Positions 42,796 through 52,632 are shown, numbered from the stretch's first letter. The stretch: 64,000 nt of DNA from Streptococcus zalophi (GCF_016481285.1 NZ_JAENBP010000001.1:62001-126000), one strand, 5' to 3'. Notes: generated by a model from the sequence alone, not told the origin. Made by a program: numbers and translations.

Positions 42796-43710
42796 TTAAT
42801 CAGCATCTAGCATGAGAATTTGAGCTAGTAAAATGGAAGCATACTTTTCTTCAAAACTTGAACTTCTAGATGTAATAATCACAGGTGCTTTAGCTCCCAT
42901 AATAATTCCTGCCATTTCTGAACCACCAAATAAAGTTAGTGATTTTGAAAAAACATTACCTGTTACAATATCAGGAGCCACCAAGATATTGGCATCCCCT
43001 TGTATTTTACCTGAATAAGCTTTTTCTTTGGCACTTTCTTTTGATAATGATAAATCAATTGAAAGTGGCCCTTCTACGATGATATCGTTTTGTTCTTGAT
43101 AATCCTCAGCCACTAAGCTTTCCATGACTGATGATGGTAATTTGGGGATTACTGTTTCTGCAGCCGATAAAAGTGAAACTTTAATAGGAGTTACTTTTAA
43201 GGCCGTCATGACTTCTCTTGCATTTTTGATGATTACTTTAGCATTATCTCTATCTGCTTGTAAAATCAAACCACCATCAGTTACTGCAATCAGGTGATTG
43301 AGCGATGGCATTGAAAGAACAGCCACATGTGATAGGGTATCCGCTTTTTTAATGCCTGTTTCTCTATTAACCACTTCTTTTAGCACTTTTCCTGTTGGCA
43401 GATGACCTTTTAATATTGCTTGTGCTTTTTTTTCTCGTACTAATTCTACCGCTTTAAATGCTGCTTCTTGTTCATCTGCAATGTTGATTATTTCAAAAGA
43501 ATCATCAGCTATATCATAATGACTCATTTTTTCTTTTAATTGCTTTTCATCATCAATAAAATAAGCATATATTCTTTTTTCTAAAATAGCTCTTTCAACA
43601 CTTGATAACACTTCATCATCAGCAGCTTTAACAACTACTAAATGCATTGGGTTTTTGCTAGTTTTTATTTCCGGTCTAGCTTCTAATAATTTATCAATTA
43701 ATAATGACAT
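42796..43710 (-). CDS. ptb: Phosphate acyltransferase (Ptb)
   Basis: A 304-residue enzyme of the Pta/Ptb fold that swaps CoA for phosphate on an acyl-CoA. It has the short single-domain form typical of phosphotransbutyrylase, with ILKGHLPTGKVLKEVVN, SHVAVLSMPSLNHLIAVTDGG and the C-terminal MGAKAPVIITSRS. It precedes buk. A hairpin lies between it and the upstream transporter gene, so it may have partly separate expression. Confidence 0.9.
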   Translation of the reverse strand: MSLLIDKLLEARPEIKTSKNPMHLVVVKAADDEVLSSVERAILEKRIYAYFIDDEKQLKEKMSHYDIADDSFEIINIADEQEAAFKAVELVREKKAQAILKGHLPTGKVLKEVVNRETGIKKADTLSHVAVLSMPSLNHLIAVTDGGLILQADRDNAKVIIKNAREVMTALKVTPIKVSLLSAAETVIPKLPSSVMESLVAEDYQEQNDIIVEGPLSIDLSLSKESAKEKAYSGKIQGDANILVAPDIVTGNVFSKSLTLFGGSEMAGIIMGAKAPVIITSRSSSFEEKYASILLAQILMLDAD

Positions 43711-43731
43711 CCAATCACTTCCTAACTAAAA

Positions 43732-43774
43732 GGTATGTCTTTTCTTGCTACCGAAGTCTCAAGTAAGACATACC
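43732..43774 (-). terminator. Internal hairpin between the transporter gene and ptb
   Basis: On the minus strand GGTATGTCTT pairs with AAGACATACC (with a 23-base loop that has some extra pairing), followed by TTTTAG. It is a likely partial terminator or RNA-stability element inside the operon. Confidence 0.55.
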
Positions 43775-43782
43775 CTCAACCT

Positions 43783-44832
43783 TTAAATATTTAAACGATA
43801 ATCTTCTGGAGTAACAATACCAAGAACATTCATAAACAAGTATTTAAACAGTAAGCCAAAGACTATCGGCCCACCAGCAAACACCAGTAACGTAATCAAG
43901 ATATTAGTGATAGACCATCCACCACTCGCTAAATTGAGATGATTAAGAGGTCCAACCAGGCCACTAAAGCCAAAACCAGCACTCATTGGTGTGCCTTGAA
44001 TGTTAAAGAGATAAGCTAACACACCTGTACAGGCACCTGAAGAGATAACAGGTAGCATAACTTTTGGATTCTTAACCACGTTTGGCATAGAAATTTTAGG
44101 TGAACCAATAAAGTGAGCAAATGAGGTTCCTCTTGTGTTAACAGCCCATCCTAAGATGGCAAAAGCAAATCCTGTGGCACAGACACCAAGATTGGCAGCT
44201 CCAGAACCGATTCCTGATAGGTTTATCGCTAGTGCAATACCAACCGTTGTGATTGGAGAGACAATCAGTATGCCAAAAATCATTGCAATCAACATACACA
44301 TGATGAGTGGCTGCAATTGTAGTAATTGCGCAACGCCAAACCCTATCCACTCAGTAATCATGGCAACATAAGGTAAGATCAAACGTCCAAATAAGCCAAC
44401 AACCAACATTAACAATGGTGGGATAACTAAGATTGTATAAGCTTTTAGGCCATTACCAACCCACAAAATAAGGGCAGCACCAAGAGCTGAGGTGATTAAC
44501 ATGTTAATGATATCTCCAGCTCCTGCCATCATGAGAACACCATCTTTCATCATGACTGAACCAGAAGCAAACAAGGTTGCTAAACCAAGTGAAGCGGATT
44601 GAATCGGATTAAATTTGAAATTCAGTCCAACCATGAAACCACAAACCAAGCCCATTGTTGCATTTGACATTGAAAGGCCCCATGATAAGGGAGTTAAAAA
44701 TGGCATACTTGGGAGTAAAAGTTTAACAAGTTCTGAAAGGAGTGCTCCAGGGATTAAAACAACTACTGATCCTGTTGCAATACCATTTAGTACATTCATG
44801 GCAAATGCTTTTGCCGACAATTTATTTTCCAT
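43783..44832 (-). CDS. PTS_EIIC_2-type membrane transporter
   Basis: A 349-residue polytopic membrane protein of the PTS_EIIC_2 type, with about nine hydrophobic segments. No EIIA or EIIB partner is encoded nearby, so it may work as a non-PTS carrier. Marks include ISSGACTGVLAYLFNIQGTPMSAGFGFSGLVGPLN and GFAFAILGWAVNTRGTSFAHFIGSPKISMP. It lies between the E3 gene (9 bases) and ptb, so its job is presumably linked to the dehydrogenase substrate or product. The family call is from recognition; the substrate is unknown. Confidence 0.7.
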   Translation of the reverse strand: MENKLSAKAFAMNVLNGIATGSVVVLIPGALLSELVKLLLPSMPFLTPLSWGLSMSNATMGLVCGFMVGLNFKFNPIQSASLGLATLFASGSVMMKDGVLMMAGAGDIINMLITSALGAALILWVGNGLKAYTILVIPPLLMLVVGLFGRLILPYVAMITEWIGFGVAQLLQLQPLIMCMLIAMIFGILIVSPITTVGIALAINLSGIGSGAANLGVCATGFAFAILGWAVNTRGTSFAHFIGSPKISMPNVVKNPKVMLPVISSGACTGVLAYLFNIQGTPMSAGFGFSGLVGPLNHLNLASGGWSITNILITLLVFAGGPIVFGLLFKYLFMNVLGIVTPEDYRLNI

Positions 44833-44841
44833 AATTCTCCT

Positions 44842-46254
44842 TTACTGATGAATACCGTGTCCTAGTAACACTTCGCTTGCGTCCATTATCGTTTCTGATA
44901 AACTTGGATGATTGTGAATGGTTAGTGTGATATCTTCTGCGGTCAGTAAGTTTTCAATGGCTAAAGTAATCTCACCAATCAATTCACTGACTCCTGGTCC
45001 CACTAATTGTGCTCCAAGCAGTTGATTGGTATCTTTATCAGAAACTAATCTGACAAAACCTTCAGGATGGTTCATTGATAAGGCTCTGCCATTACTTGCA
45101 AATCTAAAAGTGGCAACTTTAGGCGTTATACCATTTTCTTTAGCTTTTTCTTTGGTTAATCCTACCGTTGCAATTTCTGGTTGTGTATAAGCAACAGTCG
45201 GAATAACAAGATAATCAGCTGCAACTCCTGGCACTTGTGAGATGGCTTCTGCTGCTACTTTGCCTTCATAGGAGGCTTTGTGGGCTAGAGCAGGACCTTT
45301 TGTAATATCACCAATCGCATAAATGTGTTGTTGACTAGTTTGCATTTGCTCATTAACCGGAACTAAACCTTTGTCGTCAAGTTCAATACCTGATAACTCA
45401 ACACTCATCATATCTGTATTAGGTCTACGACCAACCATTACTGCAATTTTATCAGCCAACACTTCTTCTTCTTTTCCTCTAATCTCATAGAAAAGATGAA
45501 GACCTTTTTTATCTTTCTCATAGCGGGAGGCTTTGGCATTAGTAATGATTGTCATCTTTAATTTTTCTGCCTCATCTAAGACTGGTTTAATCAGGTCTTT
45601 TTCAAAACCATTTAAAACACTGTCTTGTCCTTCTAAAACAGTGACATGACTACCCAAATTGGCATAAGCCATGGCAAGCTCCATACCAATATAGCCACCA
45701 CCAATAATAGCTAATTCCTTAGGAATTTCTGTTAAATTTAAGAGGCCTGTTGAGTCTAAAATATCCTCATTAAATGGAAAAGCTTTTAATTCAATTGGAC
45801 GACTCCCAACAGCCAAAATAGCATTTTTAAAGCGATAAGCTTCACCAAGGCCATCTTTTGGAGTAACAAAAACAGTATCTTTTGCGACAAAATGAGCTTC
45901 GCCTTCAACAATTGTTACTTTATTTTTCTTTAAAAGAGTTTTAACACCAGTTGTCAATTTAGAGACAACCTCTGTATTTTTCCATTCTTGTGCCTTTTTA
46001 AAATCCAATTGACTCTTACCAATTGTTAAGCCAAAAGGATGTGGCTTTTTAGCATTTGCATATTCATGTCCCACATGTATCAAGGCTTTTGAAGGAATAC
46101 AGCCAACATTCAAGCAAACACCACCAACTGCCTCTTTTTCAACAATCACTACTTTTTGTCCGAGTTGAGATGCTCTAATAGCTGCGACATAACCGCCTGG
46201 CCCAGAGCCGATAACAATAGTGTCTACTTCATTTGTAAATCCGCCAACTACCAT
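44842..46254 (-). CDS. pdhD: Dihydrolipoamide dehydrogenase (E3)
   Basis: A 470-residue flavoprotein that reoxidises the lipoyl groups of E2 and makes NADH. FAD motif GSGPGGYVAAIRASQLG, redox-active GGVCLNVGCIPSK (Cys47 and Cys52), NAD motif GGGYIGMELA and the C-terminal catalytic HNHPSLSETI are present. No lipoyl domain is fused to the N terminus. Start ATG 46254 lies behind AGAGGGG, overlapping nothing and 4 bases past the E2 stop. Confidence 0.95.
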   Translation of the reverse strand: MVVGGFTNEVDTIVIGSGPGGYVAAIRASQLGQKVVIVEKEAVGGVCLNVGCIPSKALIHVGHEYANAKKPHPFGLTIGKSQLDFKKAQEWKNTEVVSKLTTGVKTLLKKNKVTIVEGEAHFVAKDTVFVTPKDGLGEAYRFKNAILAVGSRPIELKAFPFNEDILDSTGLLNLTEIPKELAIIGGGYIGMELAMAYANLGSHVTVLEGQDSVLNGFEKDLIKPVLDEAEKLKMTIITNAKASRYEKDKKGLHLFYEIRGKEEEVLADKIAVMVGRRPNTDMMSVELSGIELDDKGLVPVNEQMQTSQQHIYAIGDITKGPALAHKASYEGKVAAEAISQVPGVAADYLVIPTVAYTQPEIATVGLTKEKAKENGITPKVATFRFASNGRALSMNHPEGFVRLVSDKDTNQLLGAQLVGPGVSELIGEITLAIENLLTAEDITLTIHNHPSLSETIMDASEVLLGHGIHQ

Positions 46255-46258
46255 ATCA

Positions 46259-47578
46259 TCACCCCTCTGCTAATAATAAATCTGGGTCACTAAGATAGCT
46301 CTTAAGAAGATTGATGGCTTTTTGAGCATAAACCCCATCAATTGCTCGGTGATCAAAAGCAAAAGAAATTTTCATCACTTGTTTGAGAACAGGATTCCCC
46401 TCTTCATCAGGAAGAAAGACTTTGTCAATGCGACCAACATTTAAGATTGCAATTTCTGGAAGATTGATGATTGGTGTTGACCAAACACCTGCTGTTGCTG
46501 CTGCACCTACATTTGTCACTGACATCGATCCTTTACCCATATCAGAAGCAGCAAGTTTGCCATCACGAGCTTTTTGAGAAATGTCAGCAATTTCTTGAGC
46601 AATATCAAAGAGACTCTTACGTTCTGCATGGCGAATCATTGGTACCATCAATCCTCTTGGTGTATCAGTTGCAACACCAATGTTATAGTAGTGATGATGA
46701 ATGATTTCGTTATTAGCCATATCGAGTGACACATTAAGGTCTGGGAAGTGTTTTAATAAACCAACTAAGGCTTTTACAAGATATGGTGTGAAGGTTAACT
46801 TAATATCTCTATCCGCTGCTAGTACTTTCATTTTATTTCTGTGTGCTACTAAGGCATCCACCTCAACTTGGTCAAACACAGTTACTTGAGCCACTTCACT
46901 GCTACTCTTAGATAATGCCTCAGCAATGGTACGTCTAATAGCTGGTAATTTTTCTACGGTTTCAGGGAAATCATCTCCAGATACCACCTTAGGACTTGCT
47001 TTTTCAACAACTGATTGTGTTTCTTCTGCTGGAATAACTTTTTCAGCAGGACCTTCTTTAACAGTAACTGGGTTTTCTACAAATCGATCAATATCTTCTA
47101 TTGTTACTTTGCCATGATTTCCAGTTCCCTCAATCAAACGAATATCTACGCCTTTTGTCCGAGCATAACGACGTACTCTTGGAACCGCAAGTGTTCTGAT
47201 ATCAACATTCTCATCAACTTCTTTTGTTGCTTGTGGCACTGAAGTGGGTTGTGTTGAAGCAACTTCTTCAATAACTGGTGCGTCTTCTTTAGTTTCTGGT
47301 TTAGGTGGCTCACCGCCTGATTGATAAGCTTTTAATTCTTCTTCGGTTTCAGCAATATCTGCAATAGGTTCCCCAACAATACCAGTGTCACCAGCTTCCA
47401 CATAAATTTTTGCTAAATAACCAGTGATTGGGCTTGGCAGTTCAACAACAGCCTTGTCACTTTCAATTTCTAATAAGGTGTCATCTTCATTGATTTTTTC
47501 ACCGACACCGACAGCCCAAGACATGACAACACTTTCGTGTGTCCCTTCACCTGCATCAGGTAAAATATATTGATACAT
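46259..47578 (-). CDS. pdhC: 2-oxoacid dehydrogenase E2 acyltransferase
   Basis: A 439-residue core subunit of the complex. One lipoyl domain (1-~80, lipoyl Lys42 in [10 protein letters not shown]), a Pro/Glu-rich linker, a peripheral-subunit-binding domain (about 127-168, [22 protein letters not shown]), a second linker, and the catalytic domain (~210-439) ending with the [10 protein letters not shown] active site. It transfers the acyl group to CoA. Two lipoyl domains are common in this group; here there is one. Whether it prefers acetyl or branched acyl groups is not visible. Confidence 0.93.
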   Translation of the reverse strand: MYQYILPDAGEGTHESVVMSWAVGVGEKINEDDTLLEIESDKAVVELPSPITGYLAKIYVEAGDTGIVGEPIADIAETEEELKAYQSGGEPPKPETKEDAPVIEEVASTQPTSVPQATKEVDENVDIRTLAVPRVRRYARTKGVDIRLIEGTGNHGKVTIEDIDRFVENPVTVKEGPAEKVIPAEETQSVVEKASPKVVSGDDFPETVEKLPAIRRTIAEALSKSSSEVAQVTVFDQVEVDALVAHRNKMKVLAADRDIKLTFTPYLVKALVGLLKHFPDLNVSLDMANNEIIHHHYYNIGVATDTPRGLMVPMIRHAERKSLFDIAQEIADISQKARDGKLAASDMGKGSMSVTNVGAAATAGVWSTPIINLPEIAILNVGRIDKVFLPDEEGNPVLKQVMKISFAFDHRAIDGVYAQKAINLLKSYLSDPDLLLAEG

Positions 47579-47589
47579 AGTGTGTCCTC

Positions 47590-48567
47590 CTAAAATTCTA
47601 CGATTTCTTTTGCTTTAGCGACAATATCTTCTGCGTTTGGCATCCAATCTTCTTCAGCAAGACCAAATGGGAATATCGTATCTGGTGCAGTCACACGAGC
47701 CACTGGGGCATCTAAGTTCATGAATTGACGCTCAGCAATTTCTGACATGACTTGACCTGCTGTTCCTGCTTGACGTTGTGATTCTTGTAAAACAACAACA
47801 CGGTGAGTCTTAGCAACAGATTTTTCAATAGTTTCATAGTCTACTGGAGAAACTGTTCTTAAATCAATCACTTCAGCACTGATGCCTTCTTTTTCTAATT
47901 GTTCAGCAGCTTGAACAGCAAGTGGTACCATCAAACCATAGCCAATTAGGGTGACATCTTCTCCTTTTCGAACCACATTTGCCTTGTCTAAAGGAACAGT
48001 GTAATAACCTTCAGGTACTTCATCTTTAACAGTACGATAAAGACGAAGATGTTCTAAGAAAAAGACAGGATCTTCTGACTCGATGGCAGAAATCAACAAA
48101 CCTTTGGCATCATAAGCTGATGATGGAATAACAACACGTAGACCTGGAATTTGAGCAAACATACCTTCTAAACTATCAGAGTGAAGTTCCGGTGTATGAA
48201 CACCTCCTCCATAAGGAGCACGAATAGTAACTTGTGCATTTCTTGTGCCACCAGAACGATAACGTTGTCTTGGCAGTTGAGCAATCAAAGCATCCATTGC
48301 TTCAATAATAAAGCCTGAGAATTGAATTTCTGGAATTGGGATAAAACCTTCTTGAGCAAGCCCAACAGACATATGAATAATGCCTGATTCAGCAAGTGGG
48401 GTATCAAAAACACGATTTTCACCAAATTCATCTTGTAAGCCAGCAGTAATACGGAAAACGCCACCGTTCTTACCGACATCTTCTCCAAAGATTAATGTAT
48501 TATCATGTTTTTTCATGGCTTCTTTTAAGCCTTCTGTAACAGCTTGTGCTAATGTAAGAACTGGCAT
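47590..48567 (-). CDS. pdhB: Pyruvate dehydrogenase-type E1 beta
   Basis: A 325-residue transketolase-fold subunit that completes the ThDP active site with E1 alpha. [24 protein letters not shown] and [17 protein letters not shown] are typical of Gram-positive PdhB. The start is ATG 48567 ([10 protein letters not shown]), one base past the E1 alpha stop, with TAAGGAGGA inside the end of the E1 alpha gene; a reading from 48633 would overlap it by 65 bases and is rejected. Confidence 0.93.
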   Translation of the reverse strand: MPVLTLAQAVTEGLKEAMKKHDNTLIFGEDVGKNGGVFRITAGLQDEFGENRVFDTPLAESGIIHMSVGLAQEGFIPIPEIQFSGFIIEAMDALIAQLPRQRYRSGGTRNAQVTIRAPYGGGVHTPELHSDSLEGMFAQIPGLRVVIPSSAYDAKGLLISAIESEDPVFFLEHLRLYRTVKDEVPEGYYTVPLDKANVVRKGEDVTLIGYGLMVPLAVQAAEQLEKEGISAEVIDLRTVSPVDYETIEKSVAKTHRVVVLQESQRQAGTAGQVMSEIAERQFMNLDAPVARVTAPDTIFPFGLAEEDWMPNAEDIVAKAKEIVEF

Positions 48568-48568
48568 A

Positions 48569-49666
48569 TTAGTTTTCCTCCTTAGCTTCATAGTAAGCAA
48601 TTTGCTCTTTGATATTTTGTGGTTGTTGATCATACATAAACTTCAAAAAGTCTGTTATTTTTTGAGGAGGTGTTTTTGCCATTTCTGTCAAAGCATCTTT
48701 AGCCTGTGTTTTAACATCCTCATAAATAGCATCAACTTTTTCCTGACTCCACAAGCCTTTTTCAGTCAGATAGTTACCTAGGCGTTGTAACGGATCTTTT
48801 TTGAGCCATCCTTCTACTTCAGCATCTTCTCTGTAACGTTTTGGATCATCTGACATGGTGTGTGGACCATAACGATAGGTCATATTTTCAATAAGAACTG
48901 GGCCATTTTCAATAGCATACTCACGCGCTTTTTTAGTAGCATAATAAACAGCCACAGGATCCATACCATCCACACGAATAGCAGGGACACCTGCTGCAAC
49001 AGCTTTTTGTGCCAGGGTAGCTGCTTTGGTTTGTTTAGACGTTGGAACAGAAATACCATAGCCATTGTTTTGAACAACAATGATTAATTGCGCATTGAAA
49101 ACACCACCAAAGTTGAGGGCTTCATAAAAATCACCTTGTGAAGTTGAAGAATCTCCAGTTAGTGCTAAAGCAATTTGTTTTTCACCTTTCATACGTTTAG
49201 CAATACCATTACCAAGAGCTTGGATGGCACTTCCACCAACGATAACATTAGGTGAGTACATGTGAAGGTCATCAGGGTATTGATTGGCAGCAAAATGACC
49301 TTTGTACCAAAGGAAAGCTTGGGTTAAAGTCATACCAAATTTGACCGCAACCAAAACATCACGATAGGTTGGTGCAAAGACATCATTTTTATCTAGTGCT
49401 AACATGGCACCGTATTGACTTGCTTCTTGACCACCACTTGGGGCGTAGTTACTAAGAGCACCTTGACGATTCAATAGAATGACACGCTCATCCATCGCTC
49501 GTCCCCAAGTGATTGCTTCCATCAAGTTAACAAGCTCTTCATCTGTTAAACTATCCATGGCATCTTTATCGACAACATTTCCCTTTTCGTCTAAAACTTG
49601 ATACATGGGAAATCCTTCTCCATATGATGCAGCTAATTCAGTAAATGTTACGTTACTAATTTTCAT
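48569..49666 (-). CDS. pdhA: Pyruvate dehydrogenase-type E1 alpha
   Basis: A 365-residue ThDP-binding subunit that decarboxylates the 2-oxoacid. The ThDP motif is GDSSTSQGDFYEALNFGGVFNAQ plus NNGYGIS, written here as its two ends (GDSST and NNGYG). Features such as GRAMDERVILLNRQG, TYRDVLVA and ENMTYRYGPHTMSDD fit the PDH group of Firmicutes better than branched-chain BkdA as I recall them. It heads the seven-gene unit ending with ptb-buk, behind a cre site and a perfect 20-base palindrome. A branched-chain substrate remains possible because of ptb-buk. Confidence 0.9.
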   Translation of the reverse strand: MKISNVTFTELAASYGEGFPMYQVLDEKGNVVDKDAMDSLTDEELVNLMEAITWGRAMDERVILLNRQGALSNYAPSGGQEASQYGAMLALDKNDVFAPTYRDVLVAVKFGMTLTQAFLWYKGHFAANQYPDDLHMYSPNVIVGGSAIQALGNGIAKRMKGEKQIALALTGDSSTSQGDFYEALNFGGVFNAQLIIVVQNNGYGISVPTSKQTKAATLAQKAVAAGVPAIRVDGMDPVAVYYATKKAREYAIENGPVLIENMTYRYGPHTMSDDPKRYREDAEVEGWLKKDPLQRLGNYLTEKGLWSQEKVDAIYEDVKTQAKDALTEMAKTPPQKITDFLKFMYDQQPQNIKEQIAYYEAKEEN

Positions 49667-49691
49667 AGCAGTCTCCTTCCTTTCACTTAAA

Positions 49692-49705
49692 TGATAGCGC
49701 TTTCT
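49692..49705. promoter_or_regulatory. cre site before the E1 alpha gene
   Basis: TGATAGCGCTTTCT fits the cre consensus at all but the last position, 26 bases ahead of the E1 alpha start. It implies CcpA control of the dehydrogenase operon. Confidence 0.6.
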
Positions 49706-49727
49706 TTTTGATTCGTAAACTTCTTAT

Positions 49728-49747
49728 TTCTTATAGCACTATAAGAA
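49728..49747. promoter_or_regulatory. Perfect 20-base palindrome before the E1 alpha gene
   Basis: TTCTTATAGCACTATAAGAA has perfect 9-base arms around CA. It lies about 62 bases upstream of the E1 alpha start, 23 bases beyond the cre site, where a promoter is expected. Likely an operator for an unidentified dimeric regulator. Confidence 0.55.
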
Positions 49748-49934
49748 TAATTATGTCATATTTAAAAATGCTTTTTATGAATACTCTTTTCAGTTTTCAT
49801 GATCAAAGTCATTATCCATCGCTTTTGGTGATTGGTTTTACAGTTAAATTTGCTTATTATAAAACTTTTTATCATCATCCGTTGACAACTTAGATAGTTA
49901 TCTTTTTATCTTAACTACTTTTATAATGATTAAT
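49748..49934. other. Gene-free region between the dehydrogenase operon and the dipeptidase gene
   Basis: AT-rich sequence with no open frame carrying a ribosome site; a 61-codon plus-strand frame here looks like chance. Presumably it holds the rest of the operon promoter. Confidence 0.4.
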
Positions 49935-49967
49935 AAAAAAAGAGAGAACGATTTTCGTTCTCTCAAA
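49935..49967 (-). terminator. Terminator of the dipeptidase gene
   Basis: On the minus strand GAGAGAACGA and TCGTTCTCTC around a short loop, followed by seven T. It lies about 60 bases past the stop. A weaker hairpin (TCACCT/AGGTGA, 49981-49998) lies between. Confidence 0.8.
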
Positions 49968-50029
49968 AATTTGTCTCTTTTCACCTCTTTAAGGTGATAA
50001 ATTTTTTTTGATTTGTGAAGTGAGTGTTA

Positions 50030-52327
50030 CTATTGCAACTCCTCTTCACGTTTTTTACGACCATAGCCATACAAAGCTAATGATGATAGGGCAAGTAAAG
50101 TACCAGCCACTACTGTATTTGTCTCATCTCCTGTTTTTGGTAAGCCTTTTTGATTGCTTGCTTTTTCCTTAGGAGTTTGGGTAGTTTCTTTAGTTGTTTG
50201 ATTATCTTTTTTAGTGTCTTTAGACTCTTCATCTTTAGTAGATGGTGGCGTTTGATTGTTTGAAAGTTTAGTAACAGTCAATTTAGTACTTGCTTTACCA
50301 TCATTAAAGTTGAGTGTTATATCGTGTTCCTTATCTTCGTTTGTTGCTAGAGTTTTTAAGTAGTCTGCTTTCAAAGTCAGTTTGGTTGAACCATCTGAAA
50401 GCTCATAATTGTTAGCATCAACGACTTGACCATCAATTGTCAAATTGAGGAATTTAGCCAAATCACCATCTGAAACAATGGTTAGACCAGTTGTTTGTTC
50501 AGATTGCCAAGTTTGATTGGCACCTTCAATAATCTTGTATTCAACGGCTTCTTTAAAAGTAACATGTGTTGACTTGGTCTTAAAGACATAAAAGTCATTC
50601 ACTAAGTCATAAGCGATTATATTATTTTGATCATCATAGAAAATAGGATTGTCAATAGCTGCTTTGGCGATAGAATAAGTCAATTCTTTATTTAATGCTG
50701 GTAAATCATTACCATACACATCAGTTGCTGTGATTTGTCCACCACCATTAATGCTTAAGAGAATCTTCTTATCTGAAGTGCCTTTTTCAACAGTTATTGT
50801 TGAACCAGCAAAAGCTCTTGTTCTTCTATTGGCACGATACTTAGTCACATAGTCATTTTCAGCAAGGTATTTAGCGTGAGCTACCATTAATTCTTCACGA
50901 ATTTCTTTCATAGTAGCAAAAGCTTTCTCAGCTAATTCATTATTGTTTGCAGTTGCTGCTTCACTGGTTTGTGGGCCGTCTAAAACAGCTTGGTTCATAA
51001 TTTCTTGTTCTGCTGGTGTTAATTTGTCATTAACAATTTTCATGAATTCATCACGGTTAGTTTCAACCATGTGTAAAATGTCCATTGCTATCCAGTACAT
51101 AGAGTCTTCAGAAAACTCATTCGTTTGATTTTGAATAGCTGCAATTCCTGTTGTTTGATTTGGATAATACGGCACATAAGGAGATACTAATGGAGAGCCC
51201 ATAGCAAGCCACATCACACCAGGATAAGTATCAGTCATTTTTTCATGATCGAGCTGGAAGATATGTGCTTCCATGGTGTTACGATTTCCAATCGGATAAA
51301 GACTTGGATCACCTAATTCATCAGCCACTAAACCAATATGATCCATACGATTTCTAGTAAGAGCCATTAAATCTTGTAGGCTAATACTTTTTTCTGGCGC
51401 ATCTTGTAAGAAATTATAGTATTGATCTTCAAGAGTCACATTAGCGTCTGGATTGAGGTGTTTGATACCAGAATAAACACGAGAACGATTGGATTCCACT
51501 AATTTCTCAGGAGCATAAGAACCAGCTAAGTCAATAACTCGTTTTGCTTCATCGCCTTTAAAAGTACCAGCTTTTTTAGCCACATCAAAGATACCTTTAG
51601 AGTAGAGGAATTGACCGTTTTTAGAAATGATGTAATTGTCAAATTCTTCGCCAATGTCTAATGTCACTTCATTGAGCCAGAAAGTATTTGGCATTACTGA
51701 GAATTTATCCTTAGGATATCTCATTGCTACAAATTGATGACCACTGTAGATTTCCATATACCAAGTGTCATCATGGTCAGCTACAACTAAATCATTGCCT
51801 TCAGAAGCGCCTTTTGTAGCCACTTCATTAGCAATAAGTTCCACTGCTTGATCTGCAGTATCAGCACTAGCTAATACAACAGTTGGAAGTACTGCCTCAG
51901 TAACCCCTTTTTCAACATATGGGTCAACGGCATCAATCTCATCTCTATAACTTGCTGAAACAGTCATATCAACAACTAAACCTTTATCATTGAAACCTGC
52001 TTCATCAAAGATACCATACTCTGGAGTGGTATCACTAACTGAAGTGAATTGGTTAGAGTCTTTTTCCATAACATACTCATAACCACCATCTTCACTGGTA
52101 GAGACATCAACAATTTTATCGCCAGCTTTATATTCACCGGCTTCATGAACTTGATAAACCTTATTATGATTCACTTCAAGATCTTCAGTTCGACCAAAAT
52201 AAGCTTTGCCGTCTTCAGTTAAATCACTACCAACAATAAAGCCTGTACAAGCATCCACTGTCATAGTGAAACTAAAAAAGACAAAACACAACATGATAAC
52301 TCCTATGAAATAGAAGAATTTCTTCAT
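50030..52327 (-). CDS. Cell-wall-anchored C69 family dipeptidase
   Basis: A 765-residue secreted peptidase. The signal peptide ends just before Cys27 (VDA-CTGFIVG), which becomes the N-terminal nucleophile of the Ntn-hydrolase fold. The C69 catalytic domain covers about 27-510. A beta-rich region follows (about 520-690), then a Thr/Lys-rich wall-spanning stretch, LPKTG (729-733), a hydrophobic helix and a KKREEE tail, so sortase should attach it to peptidoglycan. Most C69 dipeptidases are cytosolic and about 470 residues; this one resembles streptococcal surface forms. It probably trims peptides outside the cell for nutrition. Confidence 0.9.
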   Translation of the reverse strand: MKKFFYFIGVIMLCFVFFSFTMTVDACTGFIVGSDLTEDGKAYFGRTEDLEVNHNKVYQVHEAGEYKAGDKIVDVSTSEDGGYEYVMEKDSNQFTSVSDTTPEYGIFDEAGFNDKGLVVDMTVSASYRDEIDAVDPYVEKGVTEAVLPTVVLASADTADQAVELIANEVATKGASEGNDLVVADHDDTWYMEIYSGHQFVAMRYPKDKFSVMPNTFWLNEVTLDIGEEFDNYIISKNGQFLYSKGIFDVAKKAGTFKGDEAKRVIDLAGSYAPEKLVESNRSRVYSGIKHLNPDANVTLEDQYYNFLQDAPEKSISLQDLMALTRNRMDHIGLVADELGDPSLYPIGNRNTMEAHIFQLDHEKMTDTYPGVMWLAMGSPLVSPYVPYYPNQTTGIAAIQNQTNEFSEDSMYWIAMDILHMVETNRDEFMKIVNDKLTPAEQEIMNQAVLDGPQTSEAATANNNELAEKAFATMKEIREELMVAHAKYLAENDYVTKYRANRRTRAFAGSTITVEKGTSDKKILLSINGGGQITATDVYGNDLPALNKELTYSIAKAAIDNPIFYDDQNNIIAYDLVNDFYVFKTKSTHVTFKEAVEYKIIEGANQTWQSEQTTGLTIVSDGDLAKFLNLTIDGQVVDANNYELSDGSTKLTLKADYLKTLATNEDKEHDITLNFNDGKASTKLTVTKLSNNQTPPSTKDEESKDTKKDNQTTKETTQTPKEKASNQKGLPKTGDETNTVVAGTLLALSSLALYGYGRKKREEELQ

Positions 52328-52397
52328 AGGTTTTCCCCCCTTTCATTCGTATTATACCTATTACTTTTTATAAAATCAATAGAAAACAGGTATTTTT

Positions 52398-52410
52398 TGA
52401 AGCGCTTACA
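52398..52410. promoter_or_regulatory. cre-like core before the dipeptidase gene
   Basis: TGAAGCGCTTACA has the palindromic AAGCGCTT core of strong cre sites but is one base short of the full consensus. It lies 70 bases ahead of the dipeptidase start. The rest of the interval 52411-52570 shows nothing else convincing. Confidence 0.3.
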
Positions 52411-52576
52411 AAAATAATTTCTAACTTGAAAAATGATTGAAAAATCCTTTGAATATTACATATAAACTGATTTGTGATATAAAAAACAAAATTGTTTTTC
52501 ATTGAAATACCCTTGTTATCTTTCATTGATTTTCTGAAAACGTTTTTTGTTATAACTAATATTCAAAAAGAAAAAA

Positions 52577-52614
52577 GCTCTCAACAAGAGAAACTTAAAA
52601 TACCTTATTGAGAG
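52577..52614 (-). terminator. Terminator of the thioesterase gene
   Basis: CTCTCAA pairs with TTGAGAG across 23 bases; on the minus strand it is followed by GCTTTTTTC. It lies 18 bases past the stop. Confidence 0.65.
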
Positions 52615-52632
52615 TTTATCATTCTTTAAAAA

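Noticed and set aside
49708..49893. 61-codon plus-strand frame between pdhA and the dipeptidase gene
   Set aside because: No ribosome site; it overlaps the palindrome and promoter region of the dehydrogenase operon, so chance is more likely.
52474..52492. Rex-like TTGTGA...CAA sequence upstream of the dipeptidase gene
   Set aside because: Only the left half fits the Rex consensus; the right half is mismatched.
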